Notes under the pieces: generated by a model
Database searches by the model: none
Told to the model about the DNA's origin: nothing
Seen by the model: the letters and a program-made list of their open reading frames with translations, nothing else
DNA from: Ornithinibacillus xuwenensis
Lineage (GTDB): Bacteria > Bacillota > Bacilli > Bacillales > Amphibacillaceae
DNA length: 64,000 nt
Direction of reading: 5' to 3'
NCBI RefSeq assembly: GCF_039614845.1
Contig: NZ_JBDIML010000001.1
Location: 1-64,000 of the forward strand
Shown here: positions 16,040-24,633 of the stretch, piece by piece
How the letters are laid out: every line of letters begins with the position of its first letter
How positions within the stretch are numbered: position 1 is the first letter of the stretch
Position numbers and translations under genes: made by a program

Positions 16040-16531
16040 TTAATTTGAAATATCAGCATTCGTAACGATTTTAACAGTTGGAGCAATTATTAATCTCCTT
16101 ATCTCAAAATTGTATGTAAAATCATCAACTTTAAAGGGCTTATTTTCAATAGAAGCTACTAATAGGTCGTCATTTTCAGCGATTGCTTGAATATCTTTAC
16201 CGATAATCGCTTCCACTTCTTCCTTTACTAATTTTTCCAACTGATGCTGAAGCAACGTATCCAGTTTTAGTTCCTCAGCATTTAAAATTTCTAAATGAAC
16301 CTCTTCAACTGTAGTTGGCTGATTTGATTTCTCATTGTCTTTTTCTAACACTTCAATCCTACTTTGGGCATCATCGAGTTCTTTACTAATGCTACTATTT
16401 TCTTCTAACAATCTTTCATACATCGTCCCATACATAAACATCACTACCCAATAGGCTAGTAATGCGCCAAAAAATATTCCTACTAAGAAGCGTTGCCAGC
16501 CTGGTTTTTTATGATAGGGAGGTACATGCAT
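16040..16531 (-). CDS. ytrI: Sporulation membrane protein YtrI
   Basis: A 163-aa bitopic protein with a short N-terminus, one membrane helix (about 16-38), a coiled coil (40-75) and a C-terminal domain. It matches YtrI, made in the mother cell during sporulation in B. subtilis. The start ATG at 16531 overlaps the TAA stop of ytrH by one base, and AGGAGG lies upstream inside ytrH, so the two are translationally coupled. A longer in-frame start at 16558 would sit within ytrH and is rejected. Confidence 0.85.
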   Translation of the reverse strand: MHVPPYHKKPGWQRFLVGIFFGALLAYWVVMFMYGTMYERLLEENSSISKELDDAQSRIEVLEKDNEKSNQPTTVEEVHLEILNAEELKLDTLLQHQLEKLVKEEVEAIIGKDIQAIAENDDLLVASIENKPFKVDDFTYNFEIRRLIIAPTVKIVTNADISN

Positions 16532-16863
16532 TATGTCACGTCCTCCTGAATTAACCATCCGATGATAATCATCGCTGTTTTAGCTCCTCCCATTGCAGAG
16601 AGAATTAAGAGCCCTTGTTTAAGTAGGTCTATGGAGGAACCATCCCAAATTCCCTTTTGCAGATTTTCAATCGCATCAAAGGTACCACCAATTGCAGCTA
16701 CAATCCCCCATATTCCAAGCTTCCTCGCAAGTCTAGCCATTTCAGTAAATGGAGCATCCCCGGTTGCAAAGGCCCCAATGCCTCCAATGAGTGTGCCACC
16801 AAGAATTACACCAAATGCAATAAAGAAACAGTGAATGAATTGTGCAAAGAAACGTTCTTCCAT
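16531..16863 (-). CDS. ytrH: Sporulation membrane protein YtrH
   Basis: A 110-aa protein with several glycine-rich hydrophobic helices (about 8-33, 45-60, 80-103). It matches YtrH in size, composition and linkage to ytrI. In B. subtilis ytrHI is transcribed by SigE and affects spore properties. AAGGAG is upstream of ATG 16863. A SigE-type promoter lies about 40 bases upstream. Confidence 0.87.
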   Translation of the reverse strand: MEERFFAQFIHCFFIAFGVILGGTLIGGIGAFATGDAPFTEMARLARKLGIWGIVAAIGGTFDAIENLQKGIWDGSSIDLLKQGLLILSAMGGAKTAMIIIGWLIQEDVT

Positions 16864-16900
16864 AACGGATACTCCTTACCCTAAAAGCTGTGTTCCCTTC

Positions 16901-16929
16901 ATTGTATGTTCAAATAGGACGTGTTATGT
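16901..16929 (-). promoter_or_regulatory. SigE-type promoter of ytrHI
   Basis: On the minus strand, CATACAAT (16908-16901) matches the SigE -10 consensus exactly, and 14 bases upstream lies ACATAAC, which keeps the ATA core of the -35. RNA would start near 16893, directly before ytrH. Confidence 0.75.
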
Positions 16930-16995
16930 TTGTTGATATACAGAAGGCTATTAAATTGGCTATAATAGAGTTAGAGAAAGTAGAGGCGAGATAGT

Positions 16996-19900
16996 ATGTC
17001 ATTTACGCATTTACAAGTGAAAACAGGTTATAGCTTTTTAAATAGTACAATTACGACAGATAAATTAATCAAGAAAGCAACTGAATTAAATTTTTCTGCG
17101 TTGAGTATAACGGATGAAAATGTGTTACATGGGGTAATTCCATTTTATAAAGCATGTGTACAAAACGGGATAAAGCCAATAATTGGTATGACTACAACAA
17201 TAGTAAACGCTGATGAGTCTATGGAAGAGATAATCCTTTTAGCGAAAAATAATGCAGGGTATAACAATTTAGTAAAGCTAAGCTCTTACATCCAAACGAA
17301 TCAAGTAAAAGGTATAACAAAAGACGAGCTCCATTCATATACCGACCAATTAGTAGGTATCCTCCCGAGCAAATCATCTAGTGTCCAGCAATTAGTATTG
17401 GACATGAACTATGATCAGCTTGACCACTTTCTTGGATACTTTAGCTCCTTATTTGCTGCTGATGATTTTTATCTCGGAATTGATGATCACGGCAATGAGC
17501 AAGACAAGCTCATAAATCAAGGTATAAAAGCATATGCTGATTCAAACAAGATAAATGTAGTTGCTATCAACAATGTGTGTTACTTAAATGAAAAAGATGT
17601 CTATGCCTTTGATTGTTTACAGGCAATGAAGCAAGGAAAAAATTGGTCTATTAACAAGGTGAAGCTAAACCACCACCAACAACATTTACGTGCTACTACG
17701 GAAATGGAACAAATCTTTTCCTACTGGCCAGAGGCAATAGAAGAAACGAAAGCGATAGAAGATAAATGTACAGTAACGTTTGACTTTGGTGCTAGAATGC
17801 TGCCATCTTTTCCGGTACCGAACCATACAACGGCAGCAGACTACTTAGAAAAAATTTGTTTAGAAAATATAAAAGACAAATATACTGACATAACGATGCC
17901 GATAAAAACGAGGCTCCACCACGAGCTTACGATTATCAAAAAAATGAATTTTTCCGATTATTTTCTAATTGTATGGGACTTTATTAAATATGCAAAAGAA
18001 CAGAACATTATGGTGGGACCTGGTAGAGGTTCTTCTGCAGGTTCAATAGTAGCGTACACGCTAGGAATAACGGATGTCGATCCAATGAAGCATGATTTAT
18101 TATTTGAACGATTTCTTAATCCAGAAAGAATAACGATGCCTGATATCGATATTGATTTTTCTGATCAAAGACGTGATGAAGTGATTGCGTATGTTCGAGA
18201 AAAATATGGTCCCGATCATGTGGCACAAATTATTACGTTTGGTACATTTGCAGCGCGTTCAATCATTCGTGAATTGGGTAAAACGATGGAAGTTGACCAA
18301 CAGGATATTTACTTTATTTTAAAGCAAATTCCAAATCAAACGAATATGTCACTAGCGAGCATAATAAAGTCCTCTAATGAATTAGCTAACTATATACAAT
18401 CGTCGGAGAGCTTGAAACGACTTTTTCAGATTGCAGCTGTAATAGAAGGGATTCCTAGGCATGCTTCTACACATGCTGCGGGTGTTGTCATTAGTGAAAG
18501 ACCTTTGATGGAACATGTTCCATTAACCAAGGGAGCTGCAAATACACCATTAACACAATTTACCATGACAGATTTAGAGTCCATAGGATTATTAAAGATT
18601 GATTTTTTGGGCTTACGTAATTTAACCCTTATTGAGCGGGTTTTACAATCCATTCAATATAAAGAAGGAAAAGAACTTCTTTTAAGTCAAATTCCTGAGA
18701 ATGATCCAAAAACCTTTGATCTTTTAAAAAAGGGTAAGACCAATGGTGTTTTCCAATTAGAATCAGATGGCATGAAACAGGTTTTAGAACGGCTAAGACC
18801 AAGTGTTTTTGATGATATTGTAGCAGTGAATGCTTTGTATCGCCCTGGACCAATGGATTTTATACCGACTTATATCGAACGAAAGCATGGAAGACAAAAT
18901 GTGAGTTATCCACATCCAGATTTAAAGCCTATTCTCGAAAGTACCTATGGTGTATTAATATACCAAGAGCAAATCATGCAAATTGCCCATCATATTGCTG
19001 GATACACATTGGGACAAGCAGATGTTTTACGGCGTGCAGTTAGTAAGAAAAATCTGGAATTAATGGACAAGCAGCAGGAGGATTTCATTCGAGGATGTAT
19101 TAAGAATGGGTATGATAAAAATATAGGGGAAGAAATCTTTGCTTGGATTGTTAAGTTTTCTAATTATGGATTTCCGAAAAGTCATGCTGTCGCATATAGT
19201 AAAATTTCGTATCAGCTAGCTTATTTAAAGGCACATTATCCGAAGCATTTTTATGCTGAATTATTAACGTCAATTGGAAACCAACATGAAAAAATTCATA
19301 TGTATATAAAAGAGATGAAAGAGCTAAAAATTCCAATCGGACAACCATCGATTAATAAAAGCTTTGGGAAGTTTTCTGTTGAAAAGAATTATATACGAAT
19401 GGGATTATTAGCAATAAAAGGTATTGGAAATCAATCTGTTCAAGAAATAATTCAAGCTAGAAAGCATGGTAAATTCAAGAATCTATTTGATTTTTGTCTG
19501 CGTGTATCACCAAAGCTCGTGAATCGAGCAACTATTGAATCGCTGATACTAGCTGGTGCCTTTGATGAGACGTATACCAATCGCGCAAGCTTATTAGCCT
19601 CAATTGATCAAGCGGTAGAGCAAGGAGAGCTATTTCGGGAATTTTCCGATCAGCCTAATCTCTTCCAAGATGAACTTGATTTAGATCCTTCATATGTGGA
19701 GATAGAAGATTTTAGTCAAATTAAGAAGCTATCGGATGAAAAGGAGTTTCTAGGTGTATATGTTTCAAGTCATCCACTAATTCAATATCGAGGTAGTCTA
19801 AGAGAAAATGGGTTTATTGCTTTGAACCATGCTGTCCATGTAGAAGGTAAAAACAATAGTAAAAGTGCTGTAATCATTCAAAGTATTAAAACCATTCGTA

Positions 19901-20349
19901 CGAAGCGGGGAGAACCGATGGCTTTTGTTACGGTAAGTGATGAAACAGAGGATATGGATGCTGTTATATTTCCTGAACTCTATCGCGATTCTAGTAGAAT
20001 GGTGAAGGAAGAAATGCTGGTGTTTATCACTGGAAAAATTGAAAGACGAAACGGTAGGCTACAGTGGTTGCTTACCAAAATTGAGCCATTTAATCCGGAA
20101 ATATTAGAAGTCAGTACAAACGACAGATTGTTTATTAAAACCACGGAGAAAACGAGTAAGGATGCGTTAAAAATCATCCAGAAGATAGCACTTGAAAACC
20201 CTGGTTCCACACCAATATATGTCTATCATGAGGAACAAAAGCGAACCTATCAATTAGCACAGGATTACTTTATTCAGGTGAATAAGAACAGTTTGAATTC
20301 CTTATATCAATACTTCGGGAAGCCAAATGTTGTATTTGAAAAAGCGTAA
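16996..20349 (+). CDS. dnaE: DNA polymerase III alpha subunit DnaE
   Basis: The error-prone/primer-extending replicative polymerase of Firmicutes, working with PolC at the fork. 1117 aa as usual. PHP domain at 1-240 begins with THLQVKTGYSFLNS, in which the metal-binding histidines are partly lost as in B. subtilis DnaE. Polymerase core: GPGRGSSAGSIVAYTLGITD near 342 and MPDIDIDFSD near 380 carry catalytic aspartates. HhH and OB domains follow after about 800. No 3'-5' exonuclease insert, which separates it from PolC. A TATAAT at 16961-16966 is the likely -10. It is transcribed divergently from ytrH. Confidence 0.95.
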   Translation: MSFTHLQVKTGYSFLNSTITTDKLIKKATELNFSALSITDENVLHGVIPFYKACVQNGIKPIIGMTTTIVNADESMEEIILLAKNNAGYNNLVKLSSYIQTNQVKGITKDELHSYTDQLVGILPSKSSSVQQLVLDMNYDQLDHFLGYFSSLFAADDFYLGIDDHGNEQDKLINQGIKAYADSNKINVVAINNVCYLNEKDVYAFDCLQAMKQGKNWSINKVKLNHHQQHLRATTEMEQIFSYWPEAIEETKAIEDKCTVTFDFGARMLPSFPVPNHTTAADYLEKICLENIKDKYTDITMPIKTRLHHELTIIKKMNFSDYFLIVWDFIKYAKEQNIMVGPGRGSSAGSIVAYTLGITDVDPMKHDLLFERFLNPERITMPDIDIDFSDQRRDEVIAYVREKYGPDHVAQIITFGTFAARSIIRELGKTMEVDQQDIYFILKQIPNQTNMSLASIIKSSNELANYIQSSESLKRLFQIAAVIEGIPRHASTHAAGVVISERPLMEHVPLTKGAANTPLTQFTMTDLESIGLLKIDFLGLRNLTLIERVLQSIQYKEGKELLLSQIPENDPKTFDLLKKGKTNGVFQLESDGMKQVLERLRPSVFDDIVAVNALYRPGPMDFIPTYIERKHGRQNVSYPHPDLKPILESTYGVLIYQEQIMQIAHHIAGYTLGQADVLRRAVSKKNLELMDKQQEDFIRGCIKNGYDKNIGEEIFAWIVKFSNYGFPKSHAVAYSKISYQLAYLKAHYPKHFYAELLTSIGNQHEKIHMYIKEMKELKIPIGQPSINKSFGKFSVEKNYIRMGLLAIKGIGNQSVQEIIQARKHGKFKNLFDFCLRVSPKLVNRATIESLILAGAFDETYTNRASLLASIDQAVEQGELFREFSDQPNLFQDELDLDPSYVEIEDFSQIKKLSDEKEFLGVYVSSHPLIQYRGSLRENGFIALNHAVHVEGKNNSKSAVIIQSIKTIRTKRGEPMAFVTVSDETEDMDAVIFPELYRDSSRMVKEEMLVFITGKIERRNGRLQWLLTKIEPFNPEILEVSTNDRLFIKTTEKTSKDALKIIQKIALENPGSTPIYVYHEEQKRTYQLAQDYFIQVNKNSLNSLYQYFGKPNVVFEKA

Positions 20350-20361
20350 TATAAACGAAAC

Positions 20362-20389
20362 TTTACAGTATAATTCAATTTGTTATAAT
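20362..20389 (+). promoter_or_regulatory. SigA promoter of the malic enzyme gene
   Basis: TTTACA at 20362-20367, a 16-nt spacer and TATAAT at 20384-20389. Transcription would begin near 20396, at the edge of the operator-like palindrome. Confidence 0.7.
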
Positions 20390-20395
20390 GGAGTA

Positions 20396-20419
20396 GTTAA
20401 GTGGTCTGACCACTTTAAC
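20396..20419 (+). promoter_or_regulatory. FadR-subfamily GntR operator candidate
   Basis: GTTAAGTGGTC-T-GACCACTTTAAC is a near-perfect palindrome with the TGGTCTGACCA core expected of FadR-subfamily GntR proteins. It covers the predicted start of the malic enzyme transcript. A FadR-type GntR gene lies just downstream, so it is the natural ligand-responsive repressor. Confidence 0.7.
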
Positions 20420-20448
20420 GGTCAACTGCATAAAGGAGCGAAATAGAA

Positions 20449-21678
20449 GTGAGTTTAAGAGATGAAGCATTGCATATGCATAAAGCTAATAAAGGAAAAC
20501 TGGAGACAGTTGCAAAAGTACCGGTGCGTAATGCAAAGGAATTGAGTTTAGCATACTCACCAGGTGTTGCAGAACCTTGTAAGGAAATTCATGATCGTAA
20601 AGAGACCGTATATGATTATACGATGAAAGGAAATATGGTTGCTGTAGTAAGTGATGGATCTGCTGTATTAGGTCTTGGTAATATCGGACCTGAAGCTGCT
20701 CTTCCAGTTATGGAGGGAAAAGCAGTATTATTTAAGAGCTTTGCCGGAGTAGACTCTTTTCCTATCTGTCTAGATACACATGATGTTGAAGAAATAGTAC
20801 GTACAGTTAAGTTGATGGAGCCTACATTTGGTGGCGTAAACTTAGAAGATATTGCAGCTCCTAATTGTTTTATTATAGAAGAAAGATTGAAGAAAGAAAC
20901 AAATATTCCAATTTTTCATGATGATCAACATGGCACAGCAATCGTAACTGTTGCTGGGTTAATTAATGCTTTAAAATTAGTTGGAAAATCATTTTCAGAA
21001 ATCAAGGTAGTTGCCAATGGTGCGGGGGCAGCAGGTATTGCTATTATAAAATTATTATATAACTTTGGTGTCCGCGATATGGTAATGTGTGATTCTAGGG
21101 GCGCTATCTTTGAAGGACGTTCCTATGGAATGAATGATGTAAAAGATACAGTGGCGAAATTTACCAATATGGATAAAAAAGAAGGAACATTAGAAGAAAT
21201 GTTGGATGGAGCAGATGTGTTTATCGGCGTTTCTGTTGGTGGAGCATTAACGAAGGATATGGTTCGTAAAATGAATACCGACCCTATAATATTTGCTATG
21301 GCAAACCCAGACCCAGAAATTATGCCTGAAGATGCAAAAGAAGCAGGTGCAAAAGTAATAGGGACTGGTCGTTCTGATTTTCCTAACCAAGTTAATAACG
21401 TATTAGCCTTTCCTGGGATTTTTCGAGGTGCTTTAGATGTGCGAGCAACGAGAATTAATGAGAAAATGAAGGTTGCTGCAGCAGAAGCAATTGCATCTTT
21501 AATCTCTGATGATGAACTGAATGAAGATTATGTAATTCCTGCTCCGTTTGATGCAAGGGTTGCGCCATTAGTTGCTTCTAGTGTTGCTAAAGCAGCAATG
21601 GAATCAGGTGTTGCGCGAATTCATGTTGACCCTGAAGAGATTGCTGAAAAGACAAGGAAGTTAGCTAATATCAAGTAA
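20449..21678 (+). CDS. ytsJ: NAD(P)-dependent malic enzyme (oxaloacetate-decarboxylating)
   Basis: Converts malate to pyruvate and CO2, supplying reducing power. 409 aa, the short bacterial form without a phosphotransacetylase tail. Visible motifs: ELSLAYSPGVAEPC near the N-terminus, metal-binding FHDDQHGTA about 163, dinucleotide fold VVANGAGAAGIAI about 187, and AMANPDPEI about 281. Start is GTG 20449 with AAAGGAG at 20432. Neighbours dnaE and accDA match the B. subtilis ytsJ locus, whose product prefers NADP; this preference is inferred here. Control by the GntR palindrome at the promoter fits a role in NADPH supply for lipid synthesis. Confidence 0.92.
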   Translation: MSLRDEALHMHKANKGKLETVAKVPVRNAKELSLAYSPGVAEPCKEIHDRKETVYDYTMKGNMVAVVSDGSAVLGLGNIGPEAALPVMEGKAVLFKSFAGVDSFPICLDTHDVEEIVRTVKLMEPTFGGVNLEDIAAPNCFIIEERLKKETNIPIFHDDQHGTAIVTVAGLINALKLVGKSFSEIKVVANGAGAAGIAIIKLLYNFGVRDMVMCDSRGAIFEGRSYGMNDVKDTVAKFTNMDKKEGTLEEMLDGADVFIGVSVGGALTKDMVRKMNTDPIIFAMANPDPEIMPEDAKEAGAKVIGTGRSDFPNQVNNVLAFPGIFRGALDVRATRINEKMKVAAAEAIASLISDDELNEDYVIPAPFDARVAPLVASSVAKAAMESGVARIHVDPEEIAEKTRKLANIK

Positions 21679-21731
21679 TGCCTCGATGTTGTTCGTTTTA
21701 GTTAGGTAGAAAGTATAAGAAGGAGTGAAAC

Positions 21732-22361
21732 ATGGTTGTGTCCATGTCACCGAAACAAAAAGTATATCATGGTGTCCTACAAGAAATTCGAAATTATATC
21801 GATTCAAATAATTTGAAAGCTGGCGACAAACTACCTTCTGAACGTGAACTTTCTGAAAAACTCGGTGCAGGTAGATCATCTGTACGTGAAGCCTTAAGGG
21901 CAATGGAATTAATTGGCTTAATTGAAACTAGGCATGGTGAAGGGACTTTTTTAAGTCAGTACCGTCCATTTCAAACTGTTGAATTATTATCGTCGTTTAT
22001 TTTAAAGGGAAATACAACACGACTTGAATTATTAATTGTAAAAAAGCTTTTGGAAAAGGAAGCTGCTAAATTAGCCTATAGCCAAGTGGCTGTAGTGAAC
22101 ATAGAACAACTAGAGCAAATAATGGCTAATCCCAATTCAAGCATAAAGGAGAAGCATGCTGCTTTTTTTAGCTTTATATTTGAGTTGACTGGGAATCTAT
22201 TGTTTTCACGAATATGGGGACTTGTAAATGAATATGCAAATAACTTTACAGACCACTATTCTTTCGAATTTTATGAAAGGTTAATTACATCCTATAAAGA
22301 TAAGCAATACTCAACAATAGAAGATTTGTTTAACGAAGAGGAATTATTGGATAATGTGTAA
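21732..22361 (+). CDS. GntR-family transcriptional regulator, FadR subfamily
   Basis: A 209-aa repressor-type protein. Residues about 8-75 form the GntR winged helix (LPSERELSEKLGAGRSSVREALRAMELIGLIETRHGEGTF in parts), followed by an all-helical FadR/FCD ligand domain (85-205). AAGGAGTG precedes ATG 21732. It sits between the malic enzyme gene, which carries a matching palindrome, and accD, so it probably couples malate-derived reducing power to fatty acid synthesis. The ligand is unknown. I see no second palindrome before accD. Confidence 0.87.
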   Translation: MVVSMSPKQKVYHGVLQEIRNYIDSNNLKAGDKLPSERELSEKLGAGRSSVREALRAMELIGLIETRHGEGTFLSQYRPFQTVELLSSFILKGNTTRLELLIVKKLLEKEAAKLAYSQVAVVNIEQLEQIMANPNSSIKEKHAAFFSFIFELTGNLLFSRIWGLVNEYANNFTDHYSFEFYERLITSYKDKQYSTIEDLFNEEELLDNV

Positions 22362-22414
22362 TCATCTCTTAACTAGTATATTTTATTTTTTCTTCGACTA
22401 TAAACGACACCTTT

Positions 22415-22444
22415 TTGGGTAGACTTGCTGTATAGTAATATAAT
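22415..22444 (+). promoter_or_regulatory. Candidate promoter of accDA
   Basis: TTGGGT at 22415-22420 and TATAAT at 22439-22444 with an 18-nt spacer, about 80 bases before accD. Confidence 0.45.
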
Positions 22445-22523
22445 TAGGTGTAATTTAACAGAAATCCTATAAATAAAATCAAACTGATTTTTGTTTTTGG
22501 TTTTAAGAAAAGGGGGACTTGCT

Positions 22524-23378
22524 TTGCTTAAGTTTAATAAAAAGAAGAAGTATGCTTCTATTCCAAGCGAGCAATCAAAAGTAGATATTCCTGAAGGCTT
22601 GATGAAAAAATGTGACAATTGTTATAAAATTTTCTACCGTAAAGAAATAAACAATAATCAAAATGTATGCCCAAACTGCGGGCACCATCATCAACTTAAT
22701 GCCTGGGAACGTATTGATAGTTTATTTGATACTAACTCATTTGAAGAATGGGATAAAAATATGGTTTCTTCAAACCCACTAGCCTTTCCTGACTATGAAG
22801 AAAAATTAGAGAAGGATCGTAAAAAAACGGGGTTGAATGAAGGGGTTGTAACTGGAAAGGGAACAATAGATGGACAAGCCACGGCATTTGCGGTAATGGA
22901 TGCTAGTTTTAGAATGGGAAGTATGGGTTCTGTTATAGGTGAAAAGATTGCTAGAGCAATTGAAAATGCTAGAGAAGAATCTCTCCCTTTCATCATCTTT
23001 ACTGCTTCTGGTGGAGCACGTATGCAAGAAGGTGTAATAAGCTTAATGCAAATGTCCAAAACATCTGTTGCGATAAGTCGTTTCTCTAGAGCTGGTGGTT
23101 TAATGATTTCGGTTATGACACATCCGACTACTGGTGGTGTATCTGCTAGTTTTGCTTCACTTGGGGATTATAATTTTGCTGAGCCTGGCGCTCTAATTGG
23201 TTTTGCAGGAAGACGAATTATCGAGCAAACAATACGAGAGAAGCTTCCTGAAGACTTCCAAACTGCAGAGTTTTTGCTGAAGCATGGTCAGTTGGATCAG
23301 GTAATTCACCGCCATGATTTAAAGTATGTGCTTGGAACCATACTTATGATGCATCAGAAGGGTGGTCAATCTGAATGA
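22524..23378 (+). CDS. accD: Acetyl-CoA carboxylase carboxyltransferase beta subunit
   Basis: With AccA it transfers CO2 from biotin to acetyl-CoA, the first step of fatty acid synthesis. The N-terminal zinc ribbon is clear (CDNC and CPNC), then the crotonase-like core with RMGSMGSVIGEKI, ASGGARMQEG, and HPTTGGVSASFA. 284 aa. The start is taken as TTG 22524, seven bases behind an AAAGGGGG site, giving MLKFNKKKKYASIPSEQ as in B. subtilis AccD; the longer frame from 22491 runs through the ribosome site. Stop overlaps the accA start by four bases (ATGA), giving 1:1 coupling. Confidence 0.93.
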   Translation: MLKFNKKKKYASIPSEQSKVDIPEGLMKKCDNCYKIFYRKEINNNQNVCPNCGHHHQLNAWERIDSLFDTNSFEEWDKNMVSSNPLAFPDYEEKLEKDRKKTGLNEGVVTGKGTIDGQATAFAVMDASFRMGSMGSVIGEKIARAIENAREESLPFIIFTASGGARMQEGVISLMQMSKTSVAISRFSRAGGLMISVMTHPTTGGVSASFASLGDYNFAEPGALIGFAGRRIIEQTIREKLPEDFQTAEFLLKHGQLDQVIHRHDLKYVLGTILMMHQKGGQSE

Positions 23379-24331
23379 AGCAGGTACTTGATTTTGAAAA
23401 GCCCATTGTAAATTTAAAAGAAAAAATTGCTGAGCTGAAAAAGTTTACTAGTGAAAGCGAAATTGATTTAACAGAAGAGATTTCTACATTAGAGCAACGT
23501 TTGGCAGTATTAGAAGACGATATTTACGGTAATCTAAAGCCATGGCAACGTGTTCAAATGGCTAGACATGCTGAAAGACCTACCACTTTAGACTACATTG
23601 ATGAGTTATTTACAGATTTCTTGGAATTCCATGGCGATCGTTATTATGGTGATGATGAAGCGATTGTTTCTGGAATAGCTTATTATCAAGAACAGCCAGT
23701 TACCGTTATTGGTCATCAACGTGGAAAAGATACAAAAGAAAACATACGTAGAAATTTCGGTATGCCACATCCAGAAGGCTACCGTAAAGCACTACGTCAT
23801 ATGAAACAAGCAGAGAAATTTAATCGTCCAATTATCTGCTTTATTGACACAAAAGGTGCTTATCCTGGTAAAGCAGCGGAAGAACGTGGTCAAAGTGAAG
23901 CAATTGCACGTAACCTAATGGAAATGGCCGGCATTACAGTACCAATTATATGTATCGTAATTGGTGAAGGTGGTAGTGGTGGCGCACTTGCGCTTGGTGT
24001 AGGCGATCGCATTCATATGCTTGAGAATTCAACGTATTCTGTTATTTCTCCAGAAGGTGCTGCCTCCATCTTATGGAAGGATTCTGGTCTTGCGCAAAAG
24101 GCTGCTGAATCCATGAAAATAACCTCATATGATTTGCGAGAACTTGGCATTATTGATGAAATTATTCCAGAACCAAAAGGTGGGGCACATCGAGATATTA
24201 AGATGCAAGCAGACTATATCCGGAATGTACTAGAAAAATCACTTCAGGATTTAAATAAATTATCCGAGGATGAATTATTAACACAAAGATGGGAAAAATA
24301 TAAGCAAATTGGAGAATTCAAGGAACTATAA
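23375..24331 (+). CDS. accA: Acetyl-CoA carboxylase carboxyltransferase alpha subunit
   Basis: Partner of AccD in the carboxyltransferase. 318 aa: an N-terminal coiled segment (LDFEKPIVNLKEKIAELKKF), PWQRVQMARHAERPTTLDYI around 55-75, and the crotonase core with GGSGGALALGVGD near 200. All features are standard. The start overlaps accD (ATGA). A terminator follows, so accDA is a two-gene unit. Confidence 0.95.
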   Translation: MKQVLDFEKPIVNLKEKIAELKKFTSESEIDLTEEISTLEQRLAVLEDDIYGNLKPWQRVQMARHAERPTTLDYIDELFTDFLEFHGDRYYGDDEAIVSGIAYYQEQPVTVIGHQRGKDTKENIRRNFGMPHPEGYRKALRHMKQAEKFNRPIICFIDTKGAYPGKAAEERGQSEAIARNLMEMAGITVPIICIVIGEGGSGGALALGVGDRIHMLENSTYSVISPEGAASILWKDSGLAQKAAESMKITSYDLRELGIIDEIIPEPKGGAHRDIKMQADYIRNVLEKSLQDLNKLSEDELLTQRWEKYKQIGEFKEL

Positions 24332-24335
24332 AAAC

Positions 24336-24371
24336 ATAAGACTGACAAATAGTCAGTCTTATGTTTTTTCT
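24336..24371 (+). terminator. Terminator after accA
   Basis: ACATAAGACTGAC pairs with GTCAGTCTTATGT over 5 nt and is followed by a T-run. Confidence 0.9.
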
Positions 24372-24633
24372 GTTTTATAGTTCAATAAGTATAACCTATT
24401 TTCAATGTGTTTTACTTATTAACGGAAACTAAATCAATAAGTAAATCACATTAAAATAAACTAGATTTTTTTGATGTTTTTAATTGATATTTTAGGTCTG
24501 AAGCCTTATCTTTTAATAGGAGGCAAGGAGTTCGTCCGTCCAGTATTTTAGTTTGCAATGTTGGTATGGGTAGTAAATTAAATTAATCAAGTACATACTA
24601 ATATAGAAAATGTAGAGTAGAGGTGGATATAGA
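24372..24633 (+). other. Intergenic leader region before pfkA
   Basis: About 260 bases with no open frame of note. It contains an isolated ribosome-site-like AGGAGGCAAGGAG at about 24520-24532 with no usable start codon behind it, and a partial inverted repeat around it (GCCTTATC...AATAGGAGGC). I see no confident promoter, cre or riboswitch. Confidence 0.4.

Noticed and set aside
22362..22523. A second GntR palindrome or FapR site upstream of accD
   Set aside because: I found no TGGT-N3-ACCA palindrome or convincing FapR dyad in this interval.
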